64,000 bases of DNA from Pelagibacteraceae bacterium AG-359-E06 (GTDB lineage: Bacteria; Pseudomonadota; Alphaproteobacteria; Pelagibacterales; Pelagibacteraceae): the NCBI GenBank assembly GCA_003280495.1, contig QCET01000001.1:1-64000 (forward strand). Direction: 5' to 3'. Positions 53,415 through 63,126 of the stretch are shown here, in pieces. Every line of letters starts with the position of its first letter. Position 1 is the stretch's first letter. Both the position numbers and the translations under genes were made by a program. A model generated the notes under the pieces. The model was not told the origin of the DNA, made no database searches, and saw nothing but the letters and a program-made list of their open reading frames with translations.

Positions 53415-53983
53415 ATTATAATTTCTCTAATAATCTCTTTAACTTTTTTTTTAGCATTTTTTTTATTAAAATCATTTTTTATTATTAAATCTGAACGCAT
53501 TTTTTTAATATCTGTGGATAGCTGAATACTTTGTAATATTGAAATTAATCTAGAGTCATAATTTTTTCTTTTTTTTAAATGCGTTTGAATTTTACTCTTT
53601 TTAGCATCCACATAAATAAGGACATCGTTTGGTAAATTTATTTTATTTTCTAAATATAGAGGAATATCTAAAACTACAGCTTTTTGTTTATTATTTTTTT
53701 TTAAAAACAATTTCATCTTAGATCTTACAGCCGGATGTACAATTTTAATTATCTTTATTAAGTTTTTTCTGTCTGATTTTATCGCTTTTGATAGTTGTAC
53801 TTTATCTATTGGAAATTGCTTAATATATCTTGGCAAAGATTTATTTAATTTTCTAAAAATTGATTTATCATTTTTATACAAAAACGATACTTGTTCATCT
53901 GCATTAAAAATTGGAAAACCAAATAATCTTGACACGTAAGATTTGCCACTACCAATTTCTCCAAGCATAGCTAGCCTAATCAT
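53411..53983 (-). CDS. coaE: Dephospho-CoA kinase
   Basis: LAMLGEIGSGKSYVSRLF; FNADEQV; HPAVRSKM. Confidence 0.93.
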   Translation of the reverse strand: MIRLAMLGEIGSGKSYVSRLFGFPIFNADEQVSFLYKNDKSIFRKLNKSLPRYIKQFPIDKVQLSKAIKSDRKNLIKIIKIVHPAVRSKMKLFLKKNNKQKAVVLDIPLYLENKINLPNDVLIYVDAKKSKIQTHLKKRKNYDSRLISILQSIQLSTDIKKMRSDLIIKNDFNKKNAKKKVKEIIREIII

Positions 53984-54758
53984 TGATCAATCCTATTACC
54001 TTTTGGTCTATTTTTGGTAATACTCCGTGCCAGATTTCGAAGGATTTTTGTGCTTGATAAATAAACATCATTTTACCATCAATAATTTTATTGTTTTTTT
54101 CTGCGTTTATTAAAAATTTTGTTTTTGGTTTATATATTATATCGTAGAAAACTTTCCCCTTAACATCATTAAAATTTATTCCTATTTCCTCGTTATTTAA
54201 TCCAAGGCTTGTGCAGTTTACTACAAGATCAAAATTAATCCTTTCTCCCCAGTCTCTCACTTCAATATCATCAAATATTTGCTTAATGCTCAAAGCTTTA
54301 TCTTTGGCTCTGTTCATTAGGGTGATTTTAGGTACACCTAAATTTTTAAGTGCGAGAATTACAGAGGTTGATACGCCTCCTGCGCCTAAAACCAAGGCTT
54401 GTTTATTTTTTGCATCGAAACCTTCGTCAATCAAAGGTGTCTCAAAACCAAAAATATCAGTATTATCCCCGTAAATTTTTTTTTGGTTCATGTAAATAGT
54501 ATTAACAGACTGAGTTATTTTCGCGTTCTTCGTTAGTTCATCAAGATAAGGAATAACCAATCTCTTAAATGGTATCGTAACATTCATTCCAAAAATGTTA
54601 CCCTTTTTGATCTCAAGAATATTCTTTTCTAACTCTTCTTTTTCTAAGAACTTTTTGTCATAAATAGCTTTGACTTTTTCCTGTTGTATCCAATAATTAT
54701 GTAGCTTTGGAGACAAAGAGTGACTAATAGGATTCCCGATGACAAGCAGTTTTTTCAT
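53976..54758 (-). CDS. aroE: Shikimate dehydrogenase
   Basis: VIGNPISHSLSPKLHNYW; GMNVTIPFK; LVLGAGGVSTSV. Confidence 0.97.
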   Translation of the reverse strand: MKKLLVIGNPISHSLSPKLHNYWIQQEKVKAIYDKKFLEKEELEKNILEIKKGNIFGMNVTIPFKRLVIPYLDELTKNAKITQSVNTIYMNQKKIYGDNTDIFGFETPLIDEGFDAKNKQALVLGAGGVSTSVILALKNLGVPKITLMNRAKDKALSIKQIFDDIEVRDWGERINFDLVVNCTSLGLNNEEIGINFNDVKGKVFYDIIYKPKTKFLINAEKNNKIIDGKMMFIYQAQKSFEIWHGVLPKIDQKVIGLIND

Positions 54759-55342
54759 TTTAATTGCTCTAAATATTTATTAATTTGCTTAATAGGTAAA
54801 CCCATTATCGAATTCATATCTCCATTAATTTCAGCGAACAATTCAAGCCCACCGGCCTCTATCTGATAAACTCCGTATTTTTTCATTATCCCTAAGTCTA
54901 ATCTACTTAAATAATCATTAAGTTCTTTGTCAGACAAATTTTTCATCACAAGCTTACAAGACTCATGAAAATGAGAAATCATGCTTCCACCCTTACAAAT
55001 ACAAGCCGCAGTATGAAGATAATGTGTCTTATTATTTAGTTTTGATAATATAATTTTAGCTTCCTCTTTGGATTTTGGTTTGCTTATATTTTTTCCATCT
55101 AAATCTAACAGCGAGTCTGCGCCTATAATAATATCTTGAGGATATTTATTACTAATTTTTGAAGCTTTAAGTTCTGCTAAACTTTTAGCAATTTGAAGGC
55201 ACGTTGCATTTTTAGCTTCCATTGAAATTTTAATTTCCTCTTCATCTATTCTCGAAGGTTCTTGCTTAACCTGATATCCATTTTCTTCTAGAATTTTTTT
55301 TCTTATTCCACTTTGGGAAGCTAAGATCACGTTTTTTATCAT
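54755..55342 (-). CDS. maf: Maf-family nucleotide pyrophosphatase
   Basis: VILASQSGIRKKILEENGY; DIIIGADSLL; GVYQIEAGGLELF. Confidence 0.95.
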   Translation of the reverse strand: MIKNVILASQSGIRKKILEENGYQVKQEPSRIDEEEIKISMEAKNATCLQIAKSLAELKASKISNKYPQDIIIGADSLLDLDGKNISKPKSKEEAKIILSKLNNKTHYLHTAACICKGGSMISHFHESCKLVMKNLSDKELNDYLSRLDLGIMKKYGVYQIEAGGLELFAEINGDMNSIMGLPIKQINKYLEQLK

Positions 55343-56154
55343 TATTTTTTTGTAATCTCGTAAATTTTAATTATTGATGCGGCTGTTTCTTCAACAGATT
55401 TACGCGTAACATCTATTATTGGAATTTGTCGTGATTTAAACATTTTTTTTGACTCTTTGATTTCGTTATCTATCGTAGGCTGATCAGTATAAGTGGAGGA
55501 TTTTTTGTCATTTAGAATATTAATTCTTGTTTTTCTTATATCAGTTAAACGCCCTGTCTCTATTGTAAAACCTATTTTAACGGCTTTACTATTAAAAACT
55601 GTTTCTGGAAGTTCTTGATGTATAACTAGCGGAATATTTGAAACCTTATAACCCCTTTCTCCTAAATAAATAGAAGTAGGTGTTTTACTCGTTCTACTTA
55701 CGCCGAGGATAATAATATCTGCGTTAACAGCGGTATCGAGTTTTTGCCCGTCATCGTGCGCTAGTGTAAATTGCATTGCTTCTATTTTTTTGTAATATTC
55801 TTTATTAAGAGCATGTTGCCCACTTGGAACATGTGATGCCTTGGTTTTAAAAATTTTTTCGAAATCAGGGATAATATGATCAAGAATACCAAAGCATGGT
55901 ATTGATTTTGACTTGCACTCACTAATTATGTGATTTGTGGTCTGCTTTTCAACCAAAGTATAAAGAATTATTGGATTTTCCACTTCTTTGCATTTTTCCA
56001 TTAATTGAGCTGTCTGTGCACTAGTCCTCATGAATGCAAAATGGTGAATTTTGTAATTAAACTTTGGAAACTGAGCTTTTATAGCCAGAAAGATTCTATC
56101 CAGCGTTTCTCCTGTTGAGTCAGATACTAAAAAAAAATTATATAACTTGTTCAT
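55342..56154 (-). CDS. ppsR: PPDK regulatory protein (DUF299/PpsR)
   Basis: NFFLVSDSTGETLDRIFLAIKAQFP; ILGVSRTSKTPTSIYLGERGYKVSNIPLV. Confidence 0.96.
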   Translation of the reverse strand: MNKLYNFFLVSDSTGETLDRIFLAIKAQFPKFNYKIHHFAFMRTSAQTAQLMEKCKEVENPIILYTLVEKQTTNHIISECKSKSIPCFGILDHIIPDFEKIFKTKASHVPSGQHALNKEYYKKIEAMQFTLAHDDGQKLDTAVNADIIILGVSRTSKTPTSIYLGERGYKVSNIPLVIHQELPETVFNSKAVKIGFTIETGRLTDIRKTRINILNDKKSSTYTDQPTIDNEIKESKKMFKSRQIPIIDVTRKSVEETAASIIKIYEITKK

Positions 56155-56423
56155 AAAGTTGTTGATTGATTTATATAACTCAAATTTATCCCTAGGCTAT
56201 CAAAATTAATATGGTTTTATAAATATTTCTCAAATTTTATCCATTATTTTACTAAAAGTATAAAAGTTATTAATAGTTACTGAATATGGTTATTATTTGT
56301 TTAAAATAGTTATAAATTCACCATTTTGGATGTTAATAGTTTTGTATATAGTGTTTATTAAAAGTTAGTCACACAATTAACCATGCCTAATAATACTAAT
56401 ACTTTAATACATATATATTTAAT
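56155..56423. other. oriC: Candidate chromosomal replication origin (oriC)
   Basis: Divergent 269-bp very AT-rich gap between ppsR and hemE; two CTCAAATTT(T)ATCC repeats with DnaA-box cores (56186-56194, 56237-56245) and three AATAGTT repeats (56272, 56305, 56335). Confidence 0.7.
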
Positions 56424-57437
56424 ATGAGTAATTTAATTTTAGATAAATTCGATAAAAACAAAATCAACGAAGACGCAGTACCTATTTGGTTAATGAGGCA
56501 AGCAGGAAGGTATTTACCAGAATATAAAAAAATTAGATCTAAAAATAAAGATTTCATAAATTTTTGTTTAAATGTCAAAGATTCAAGCGAAGTAACATTA
56601 CAACCAATAGAAAGATTTAATTTTGATGCAGCAATAATATTTTCAGATATACTTTTAGTTAATTATGCAGCTGGTCAAGATGTAAAATTTAAAGAAAATT
56701 TTGGACCAGTATTAAAAAAACTAGACAACAAAGCTTTTCTAGCAATCGAAAAAAATATTTTTATTGATAAACTTTCTAATTGTTACAAAGCAATAAGAAA
56801 TGTACGTAATCTATTACACAAAGACAAAACACTTATTGGATTTGCAGGGTCTCCTTGGACATTACTGGTATACGCTCTAAATTTAAAATCTCCAAAAAAT
56901 GAATTTAATATGGATTGTAAAGAAGATGTAATATTAGAATTATTAAATAAGTTTATAAATCTTGTAAGTTGGCATTGCATCGAGCAAATAAAAAATGGAG
57001 CAGATGTGATACAGTTGTTTGATAGCTGGGCGGGTATTATTAAAAGAGAGAATCTTAGTCTTTTTTGTGAAAATCCGAACAAGAAAATAATTGAAAACAT
57101 AAAAAGAGTATATCCCTGTGTTCCCGTTATATGTTTTCCACGAAATATTAAGGATAACATAAATTCATTTGTGGCTAACGTTAAGCCAGATGGAATAAGC
57201 ATAGATTTTAATACAAATATTGAAAAACTAGATATAGACTCTAACGTTGTCTGCCAAGGAGGCATGAGACCAGACCTTTTAACCGCGGACAATGAAAGTG
57301 AAATAATTAATGAGGCAAAAAAATATTTAGATTTCTTTAAAAATAAAAGATATATCTTTAATCTAGGTCACGGAGTACTACCACATACTAAAATTAAAAA
57401 TGTGGAAAAATTAGTTAATTTTGTTAAAAATTATTAA
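56424..57437 (+). CDS. hemE: Uroporphyrinogen decarboxylase
   Basis: PIWLMRQAGRYLPEYKKIR; FAGSPWTLLVYAL. Confidence 0.98.
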   Translation: MSNLILDKFDKNKINEDAVPIWLMRQAGRYLPEYKKIRSKNKDFINFCLNVKDSSEVTLQPIERFNFDAAIIFSDILLVNYAAGQDVKFKENFGPVLKKLDNKAFLAIEKNIFIDKLSNCYKAIRNVRNLLHKDKTLIGFAGSPWTLLVYALNLKSPKNEFNMDCKEDVILELLNKFINLVSWHCIEQIKNGADVIQLFDSWAGIIKRENLSLFCENPNKKIIENIKRVYPCVPVICFPRNIKDNINSFVANVKPDGISIDFNTNIEKLDIDSNVVCQGGMRPDLLTADNESEIINEAKKYLDFFKNKRYIFNLGHGVLPHTKIKNVEKLVNFVKNY

Positions 57438-57440
57438 TTA

Positions 57441-58439
57441 ATGGAAAATGATAATCATCCAAAAGTAAATTTTGGAAAAAACGGTGTTTTGCTAGTTAAT
57501 CTAGGCACTCCAGACTCAACGTCATGGTGGGATATTAGAAAATACTTGAGAGAGTTTCTTTCAGATAAAAGGGTTATTGAAGTCAATCCAATACTTTGGC
57601 AAATAATTTTGAATCTTTTTATTCTAAACTTTAGACCGTCTAAAACTGCAAAAGCTTACAAAGAGATTTGGATGACTGATATAAATGAGTCCCCATTGAG
57701 ATATTACACAAAGCAGCAAACTCAAAAATTAAAAAAAAAATTTAACAATCAAAATATAATAATCGATTATGCGATGAGATATGGAAATCCGAGTATAAAA
57801 TCTAGACTTCAAAAGCTTCAATCCGAAGGCTGTGAAAATATTATACTTTTTCCACTTTATCCTCAGTATGCAGCAGCTACGACAGCTACAGTGTGCGATG
57901 AGGTTTATAGATGTTTGATTAAAATGAGATGGCAACCAAGTCTGCAAGTTATTCCACATTATGAATCTAATGAAGATTATATTAATGGACTAGTTAATAG
58001 TATAAAAAAAAAATTATCCGAAATCTCTTGGAAGCCAGATTTAATCGTGGCTTCATATCATGGTATTCCACAAAAATATTTTGATAAAGGAGATCCTTAT
58101 CATTGTTATTGTCAAAAAACATCTAGACTAATTAAAGAAAAATTTAATGAGATACCAATTGAGACAACGTTCCAATCAAGATTTGGTCCAGAGAAATGGC
58201 TGCAACCATATACTGATAAAACTTTAGAAAAGCTTCCAACAGAAGGAAAAAAAAATATTTTAATGATTTGTCCTGGTTTCTCCTCAGATTGTGTTGAAAC
58301 CCTAGAAGAAATTGCCATCCAAGGAAAAGAAACTTTTATTGAAAGCGGAGGTAAGAATTTTGATTTAATAAGTTGTTTGAATGATAATGACGACCATATT
58401 AAAATGATGGAAAATATAATTAAAACCTATATTCATTAG
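57441..58439 (+). CDS. hemH: Ferrochelatase
   Basis: GVLLVNLGTPDSTSWWDIRKYLREFLSDKRVIE; SYHGIPQKY; CPGFSSDCVETLEEI. Confidence 0.98.
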   Translation: MENDNHPKVNFGKNGVLLVNLGTPDSTSWWDIRKYLREFLSDKRVIEVNPILWQIILNLFILNFRPSKTAKAYKEIWMTDINESPLRYYTKQQTQKLKKKFNNQNIIIDYAMRYGNPSIKSRLQKLQSEGCENIILFPLYPQYAAATTATVCDEVYRCLIKMRWQPSLQVIPHYESNEDYINGLVNSIKKKLSEISWKPDLIVASYHGIPQKYFDKGDPYHCYCQKTSRLIKEKFNEIPIETTFQSRFGPEKWLQPYTDKTLEKLPTEGKKNILMICPGFSSDCVETLEEIAIQGKETFIESGGKNFDLISCLNDNDDHIKMMENIIKTYIH

Positions 58440-58441
58440 TT

Positions 58442-58870
58442 ATGTATTTAACCTTAAAAGCTTTACATTTAATAGCAGTTGTCTCCTGGATGGTCGGACT
58501 TCTTTATCTGCCGAGAATATTTGTTTACCATGCCGATGTAAAACTTGAAAGTGACACCTATGAAATTTTTTCATTAATGGAGTTGAGATTAATGAAATAT
58601 ATTATGAATCCTGCAATGATAGCCACTTGGATTTTTGGTATTTGGTTGGTATATTTGGCGGGCCATGAAATTGCTATGCAACTGTGGATGCAAATAAAAT
58701 TAATTCTAGTTATTTTACTATCAGGCTTCCATGGTTTTTTATCTAAGTGTAGAAAAAACTTTCAAAACAAGCTAAACCTTAGAACTGCAAAATTCTACAG
58801 AATAATAAATGAAATCCCTACCGTAATGCTAATCATCATTGTTTTTCTTGTTATTTTTATGCCTAATTAA
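58442..58870 (+). CDS. hemJ: Protoporphyrinogen oxidase HemJ
   Basis: LKALHLIAVVSWMVGLLYLPRIFVYHAD; follows hemH. Confidence 0.93.
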   Translation: MYLTLKALHLIAVVSWMVGLLYLPRIFVYHADVKLESDTYEIFSLMELRLMKYIMNPAMIATWIFGIWLVYLAGHEIAMQLWMQIKLILVILLSGFHGFLSKCRKNFQNKLNLRTAKFYRIINEIPTVMLIIIVFLVIFMPN

Positions 58871-58928
58871 TATTGATAAATTTTAAAAAAAATACTATAA
58901 TTTAATCTTCTAACAAATTTCCCTACAT

Positions 58929-60200
58929 ATGAATCTTCAAGAACTAAAAGACAAAACACCAGCAGATCTAATTTCTGAAGCTGAGAAGCTTGGCGTTGAA
59001 AATCCTAGTACAATGCGTAAACAAGAAATATTATTTGCAATTCTTAAAAAATTTGCGGAAAAAAATGAACAAATCACTGCTTCTGGAGTATTAGAAACAT
59101 TGCAAGATGGTTTTGGATTCCTTAGAGCCATGGAGTCAAACTATTTACCAGGTGCCGATGATATTTATGTAAGTCCAAGCCAGATTAGAAGGTTTGGATT
59201 AAGAAAAGGGGATACAGTAGAGGGAGAGATAAGGGCTCCGAAAGATCAAGAAAGATATTTTGCTTTGTTAAAAGTTAACAAAATTAATTTTGAGGATCCT
59301 GAAAAGACAAGAAATAAAATTAACTTTGATAACTTAACCCCCCTATATCCTGAAGATAAAATTAAATTAGAAGTAGAAAAAAACAAGGCTGAAAAAAAAC
59401 CTGATGTTACCGCAAGACTAATAGACTTAGTTTCACCGATTGGAAAAGGACAAAGGTCGTTAATTGTATCACCACCTAGATCTGGTAAAACAGTTATACT
59501 ACAAAATATTGCTCATTCTATAACTGCAAATCATCCAGAAGTATATTTGATAGTTCTTCTGATTGATGAGAGGCCAGAGGAAGTTACCGACATGCAAAGA
59601 TCCGTTAAAGGAGAGGTAGTTAGCTCTACATTTGATGAGCCAGCAATGCGTCACGTTCAAGTCGCTGAAATGGTTATTGAAAAGGCTAAAAGACTAGCAG
59701 AGCATAAAAAAGATGTTGTAATACTTTTGGATTCTATAACTCGTTTGGGAAGGGCTTATAATGCAGTTGTACCTAGTTCAGGAAAAGTTTTGACCGGAGG
59801 TGTGGATGCTAACGCGTTGCAAAGACCTAAAAGATTTTTTGGTGCTGCACGAAATATAGAAGAGGGCGGTTCTTTAACAATTATTTCAACGGCCTTAATA
59901 GAAACAGGATCAAGAATGGATGAAGTAATATTTGAGGAATTTAAGGGTACTGGTAACTCAGAGGTAATCTTAGACAGAAAAGTTGCAGACAAAAGAACAT
60001 TTCCTGCAATCGATATTACTAAATCTGGCACTAGAAAAGAAGAGTTGTTATTTAAAAAAGAAGAACTTCAAAAAATGAATGTTTTAAGGAGAATTATAAA
60101 TCCAATGGGCACGATGGACGCTATAGAATTTTTGATATCTAAATTAAGAGAAACAAAGAATAATAACGAATTTTTCGACTCAATGAATAAAGGCTCTTAA
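58929..60200 (+). CDS. rho: Transcription termination factor Rho
   Basis: [50 protein letters not shown]. Confidence 0.99.
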   Translation: MNLQELKDKTPADLISEAEKLGVENPSTMRKQEILFAILKKFAEKNEQITASGVLETLQDGFGFLRAMESNYLPGADDIYVSPSQIRRFGLRKGDTVEGEIRAPKDQERYFALLKVNKINFEDPEKTRNKINFDNLTPLYPEDKIKLEVEKNKAEKKPDVTARLIDLVSPIGKGQRSLIVSPPRSGKTVILQNIAHSITANHPEVYLIVLLIDERPEEVTDMQRSVKGEVVSSTFDEPAMRHVQVAEMVIEKAKRLAEHKKDVVILLDSITRLGRAYNAVVPSSGKVLTGGVDANALQRPKRFFGAARNIEEGGSLTIISTALIETGSRMDEVIFEEFKGTGNSEVILDRKVADKRTFPAIDITKSGTRKEELLFKKEELQKMNVLRRIINPMGTMDAIEFLISKLRETKNNNEFFDSMNKGS

Positions 60201-60854
60201 TTAATGGATAATTCTCTCATCACTTGTTGCTTGACCAAGTAAGTAAAAGTTAATTATTTGATTTAAGACCTTGTTTCTATCATCGAGCGTGTCGGTTTCT
60301 AACAGTCTTTGTTTTTCACTCACAGTAAATGGACATATCATTGATAATGAATTTACAAGCTGGTCAGGTGACACTTTTTCAACGACTTTCCAGTCCGTAG
60401 AAAGTTGATTAAGTTTAAAAAATTTTTTGGTTTTATCTATTAATTCATTCACATCTACTTTTTTTAAGTCCTCCCTAGTTATCTCTTTCTTGAGGTCCAA
60501 GTAATTAACTTTAAATTCGCGATATAAACAATCATTATTAATCTCATCGATTATTTTAAATCTAGATACCCCTTTTAAATTTATAAGATATCTTCCATCA
60601 GGGGTTTTATAATGGCTTTCTATGTATCCGACACACCCTATGTTAAATAGTGATATTTTATTTTCTTCTTCTTCTATTTGTTTGGCTTGTATCATTCCTA
60701 TTAGACCTTGTTTTTTTATAGCATGCTCTACCATTTGTTTATATCTTGGTTCAAAAATATTTAAGGGAAGCACTGTCTTAGGAAAAAATATTGTACTAGA
60801 AAGAGGGAAGACAGGTATTTCCTCTGGCATCTCGTTAATATTCAATTTTTTCAT
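60201..60854 (-). CDS. LON substrate-binding domain protein
   Basis: IPVFPLSSTIFFPKTVLPLNIFEPRYKQMVEHAI; GCVGYIESHYKTPDGRYLINLKGVSRF. Confidence 0.93.
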   Translation of the reverse strand: MKKLNINEMPEEIPVFPLSSTIFFPKTVLPLNIFEPRYKQMVEHAIKKQGLIGMIQAKQIEEEENKISLFNIGCVGYIESHYKTPDGRYLINLKGVSRFKIIDEINNDCLYREFKVNYLDLKKEITREDLKKVDVNELIDKTKKFFKLNQLSTDWKVVEKVSPDQLVNSLSMICPFTVSEKQRLLETDTLDDRNKVLNQIINFYLLGQATSDERIIH

Positions 60855-60908
60855 AAAATTAGATATTATACTAATTTGTTTTGTTGCAAAACCTAAGATT
60901 AAATGATG

Positions 60909-60937
60909 TTGAAAAAAATTAAAAAAAGGATTAGTAT
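60909..60937 (+). promoter_or_regulatory. Putative sigma-70 promoter for the 65-aa gene
   Basis: TTGAAA-N17-TAGTAT about 77 nt upstream of the ATG. Confidence 0.5.
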
Positions 60938-61014
60938 TAACTTACCATCCACATGGATACAAAGTGGCCGATCTACATCGGTTAAAAGTAGGTTAAAACA
61001 TAACGGAGGAAAAT

Positions 61015-61212
61015 ATGATGCAAAGAATGCACCAAATCCTCGACAGTTTTAGCCGAAAAGTATCAAAGGCTAAACGTGCGAGGACATTAAATCAGTCTGT
61101 TAAACCAGTTCAAGTTAATGGAAATGGTACAAACGGATATTTGATTAAGTCAGGAAAAAATAAAGGAAAGATTCTTGGCTATAATAAGGTTCAGCCTAGG
61201 AACCCATTTTAA
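61015..61212 (+). CDS. Small basic protein of unknown function (65 aa)
   Basis: Good SD (GGAGG), intact ORF, terminator immediately after; MMQRMHQILDSFSRKVSKAKRARTLNQSVKPVQVNGNGTNGYLIKSGKNKGKILGYNKVQPRNPF. Confidence 0.75.
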   Translation: MMQRMHQILDSFSRKVSKAKRARTLNQSVKPVQVNGNGTNGYLIKSGKNKGKILGYNKVQPRNPF

Positions 61213-61223
61213 ATTTACCATGT

Positions 61224-61255
61224 GGGCAGCGCATAACGCGCTGCCCAAATTTTTA
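61224..61255 (+). terminator. Rho-independent terminator
   Basis: GGGCAGCGC-ATAAC-GCGCTGCCC perfect 9-bp stem followed by AAATTTTTATCTTTT. Confidence 0.9.
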
Positions 61256-62314
61256 TCTTTTACTCATAAGCCACAAAGCACCAGGGCCGTTACTTAATAA
61301 ATAAATTTTACCACTACTATCAATTTTAAAGTCACGGATTCTGCCAATATCACCTTTAAAAATTATTTTTTCTTTCCCTATAATGCTATTTTTAAAATTA
61401 ATTTTTCTTAGTGATTGATCTTTAAGTGATCCTATTAAAATATGATTGTTTAGATTTTTAAATTCATTGCCCTTGTATATTTGTGTTCCACTTACAGCAA
61501 TTGAAGGGACCCAAGTTTTAAGAGGTTTAGTAAAACCAGGCTTCCATGCACTGCCATCTCCAATTTTTGTAAAATCGTAATTTGTTCCACCCCATGCGAT
61601 AATTTTCCAACCGTAATTCTCCCCAATTTTTACCTCGCCAAAAAAATCACCACCCCTGGGACCGTGATTAGAAATGTATATTTTGTTATCATACGGAGAT
61701 AAAGTCATGCCTTGGGGATTTCGTATCCCAATTTGGTATATTTCAGGTAACCATTCCTTTTCTTTATTAAATTTAGGGTTTGATTTAGGAGGTGATCCAT
61801 CGAGATTTATTCTTATGATACTTCCTGGGTGTTTGGATGCATCTTGAGCTATCATTCCTTTGCCTCTCTCACCTATAGAAGCAAATAGCATGTTATTTCT
61901 TATAACCATTCTACAGCCAAAATGATATCCACTATCTATTGGCGGCTCTGCTCTAAATATATTTTTAAATTTTATTTTATTAGACTCTAAATAACCTGTT
62001 GCAATAGAAGTGCTTGTTCCTCCAATTCTTTTTTCTGTATAACAAATATATAATTTTTTATTATTATTAATTATATCTAGTAATCCCCCTTGCCCAATTT
62101 CTAAAAAATTTAAGTTATGACTAATTTCTCTTTTTGATTTTTCAGATAACCCTAAGTAAAAAATTTTCCCACCTTGTTCTGTTACAATCAAATCAGAATT
62201 AAAAAATGTAAGCCCCCAAGGCTTCGATAAATCATAAAGTTTTCTCAGCTTAAATTCTTCTGCATTGCAGTTAAGAGCTAGAAAAAAGCAAATTATTGTT
62301 AATATTTTATTCAT
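61253..62314 (-). CDS. PQQ-dependent sugar dehydrogenase-like (GSDH) protein
   Basis: Signal peptide; KPWGLTFFNSDLIVTEQGGKIFYL; IGIRNPQGMTLSPYDNKIYISNHGPRGGD; YGWKIIAWG. Confidence 0.88.
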   Translation of the reverse strand: MNKILTIICFFLALNCNAEEFKLRKLYDLSKPWGLTFFNSDLIVTEQGGKIFYLGLSEKSKREISHNLNFLEIGQGGLLDIINNNKKLYICYTEKRIGGTSTSIATGYLESNKIKFKNIFRAEPPIDSGYHFGCRMVIRNNMLFASIGERGKGMIAQDASKHPGSIIRINLDGSPPKSNPKFNKEKEWLPEIYQIGIRNPQGMTLSPYDNKIYISNHGPRGGDFFGEVKIGENYGWKIIAWGGTNYDFTKIGDGSAWKPGFTKPLKTWVPSIAVSGTQIYKGNEFKNLNNHILIGSLKDQSLRKINFKNSIIGKEKIIFKGDIGRIRDFKIDSSGKIYLLSNGPGALWLMSKR

Positions 62315-62370
62315 TTTGATGTTATAAAATATTTGAATTTAGAAAACTATACATCTATAATTAGAATTAA

Positions 62371-62445
62371 GCGGGTGTAGCTCAGTGGTAGAGCGAAACG
62401 TTGCCAACGTTTAGGTCGTGGGTTCAATTCCCTTCACCCGCTCCA
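62371..62445 (+). tRNA. tRNA-Gly (GCC), CCA encoded
   Basis: GCGGGTG...TAGCTCAGTGGTAGAGC...GTTGCCAAC...GGTTCAATTCC...CACCCGCTCCA cloverleaf with GCC anticodon. Confidence 0.97.
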
Positions 62446-62502
62446 AAATGCGACAATCTAAGGGTATTTTAATATTAAAAATTGTGTATTTTTCTAAATA
62501 TT

Positions 62503-62787
62503 ATGAAACTAAAGATTTTGTTAATTATATCTTGTCTATTTTTAATAAGCTGCGAAAGCGCAAGGTACGAATATATTGATAAAAAAACCAGAATTAAAAT
62601 AGTAGAAGACAAAGGCGTAGTAGTGAAAAAAAGTTTTCAAGTTTATGTATCTGATATGTCAAAGAATATAGACGACTGGTATGATGCAAAAAAACAAGAC
62701 GGTAAGTATGTCGTTTCTAAAAAGGGATTACAGCAAATTGAGTTGGATGCACAAACTGATAGCGGTGGATCTGACGGAGGATATTAA
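62503..62787 (+). CDS. Small uncharacterised lipoprotein
   Basis: MKLKILLIISCLFLISCESARYEYI lipobox; ATG at 62503 preferred to the track start at 62482. Confidence 0.65.
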   Translation: MKLKILLIISCLFLISCESARYEYIDKKTRIKIVEDKGVVVKKSFQVYVSDMSKNIDDWYDAKKQDGKYVVSKKGLQQIELDAQTDSGGSDGGY

Positions 62788-63126
62788 ATGAGCGAATTAG
62801 CAAAAAAAAAATGTATTCCATGTAGTGGTGATATTCCTGCTTTAAAAGACGATGAAATCTCAGAATTGAAAAAGGAACTTAAGAACTGGGAAATAAAAAA
62901 AACGATAGACGGATATAACTGTTTAAACAAAAATATAAAGTTTGATAATTTTTTGGAAAGTTTAAACTTTATCAATAAAGTTTCTAAAGTTGCTGAGGAA
63001 GAAAATCATCATCCTGACCTTAAATTTGGCTGGGGATATGCTGATATCACAATCTTTACACATGCTATAAAAGGTTTGACAGAAGGTGATTTTGTTTTAG
63101 CTGCTAAGATTGACGTAATAAATTAG
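62788..63126 (+). CDS. Pterin-4a-carbinolamine dehydratase family protein
   Basis: WEIKKTIDGYN...FINKVSKVAEEENHHPDLKFGWGYADITIFTHAIKGLT. Confidence 0.95.
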   Translation: MSELAKKKCIPCSGDIPALKDDEISELKKELKNWEIKKTIDGYNCLNKNIKFDNFLESLNFINKVSKVAEEENHHPDLKFGWGYADITIFTHAIKGLTEGDFVLAAKIDVIN

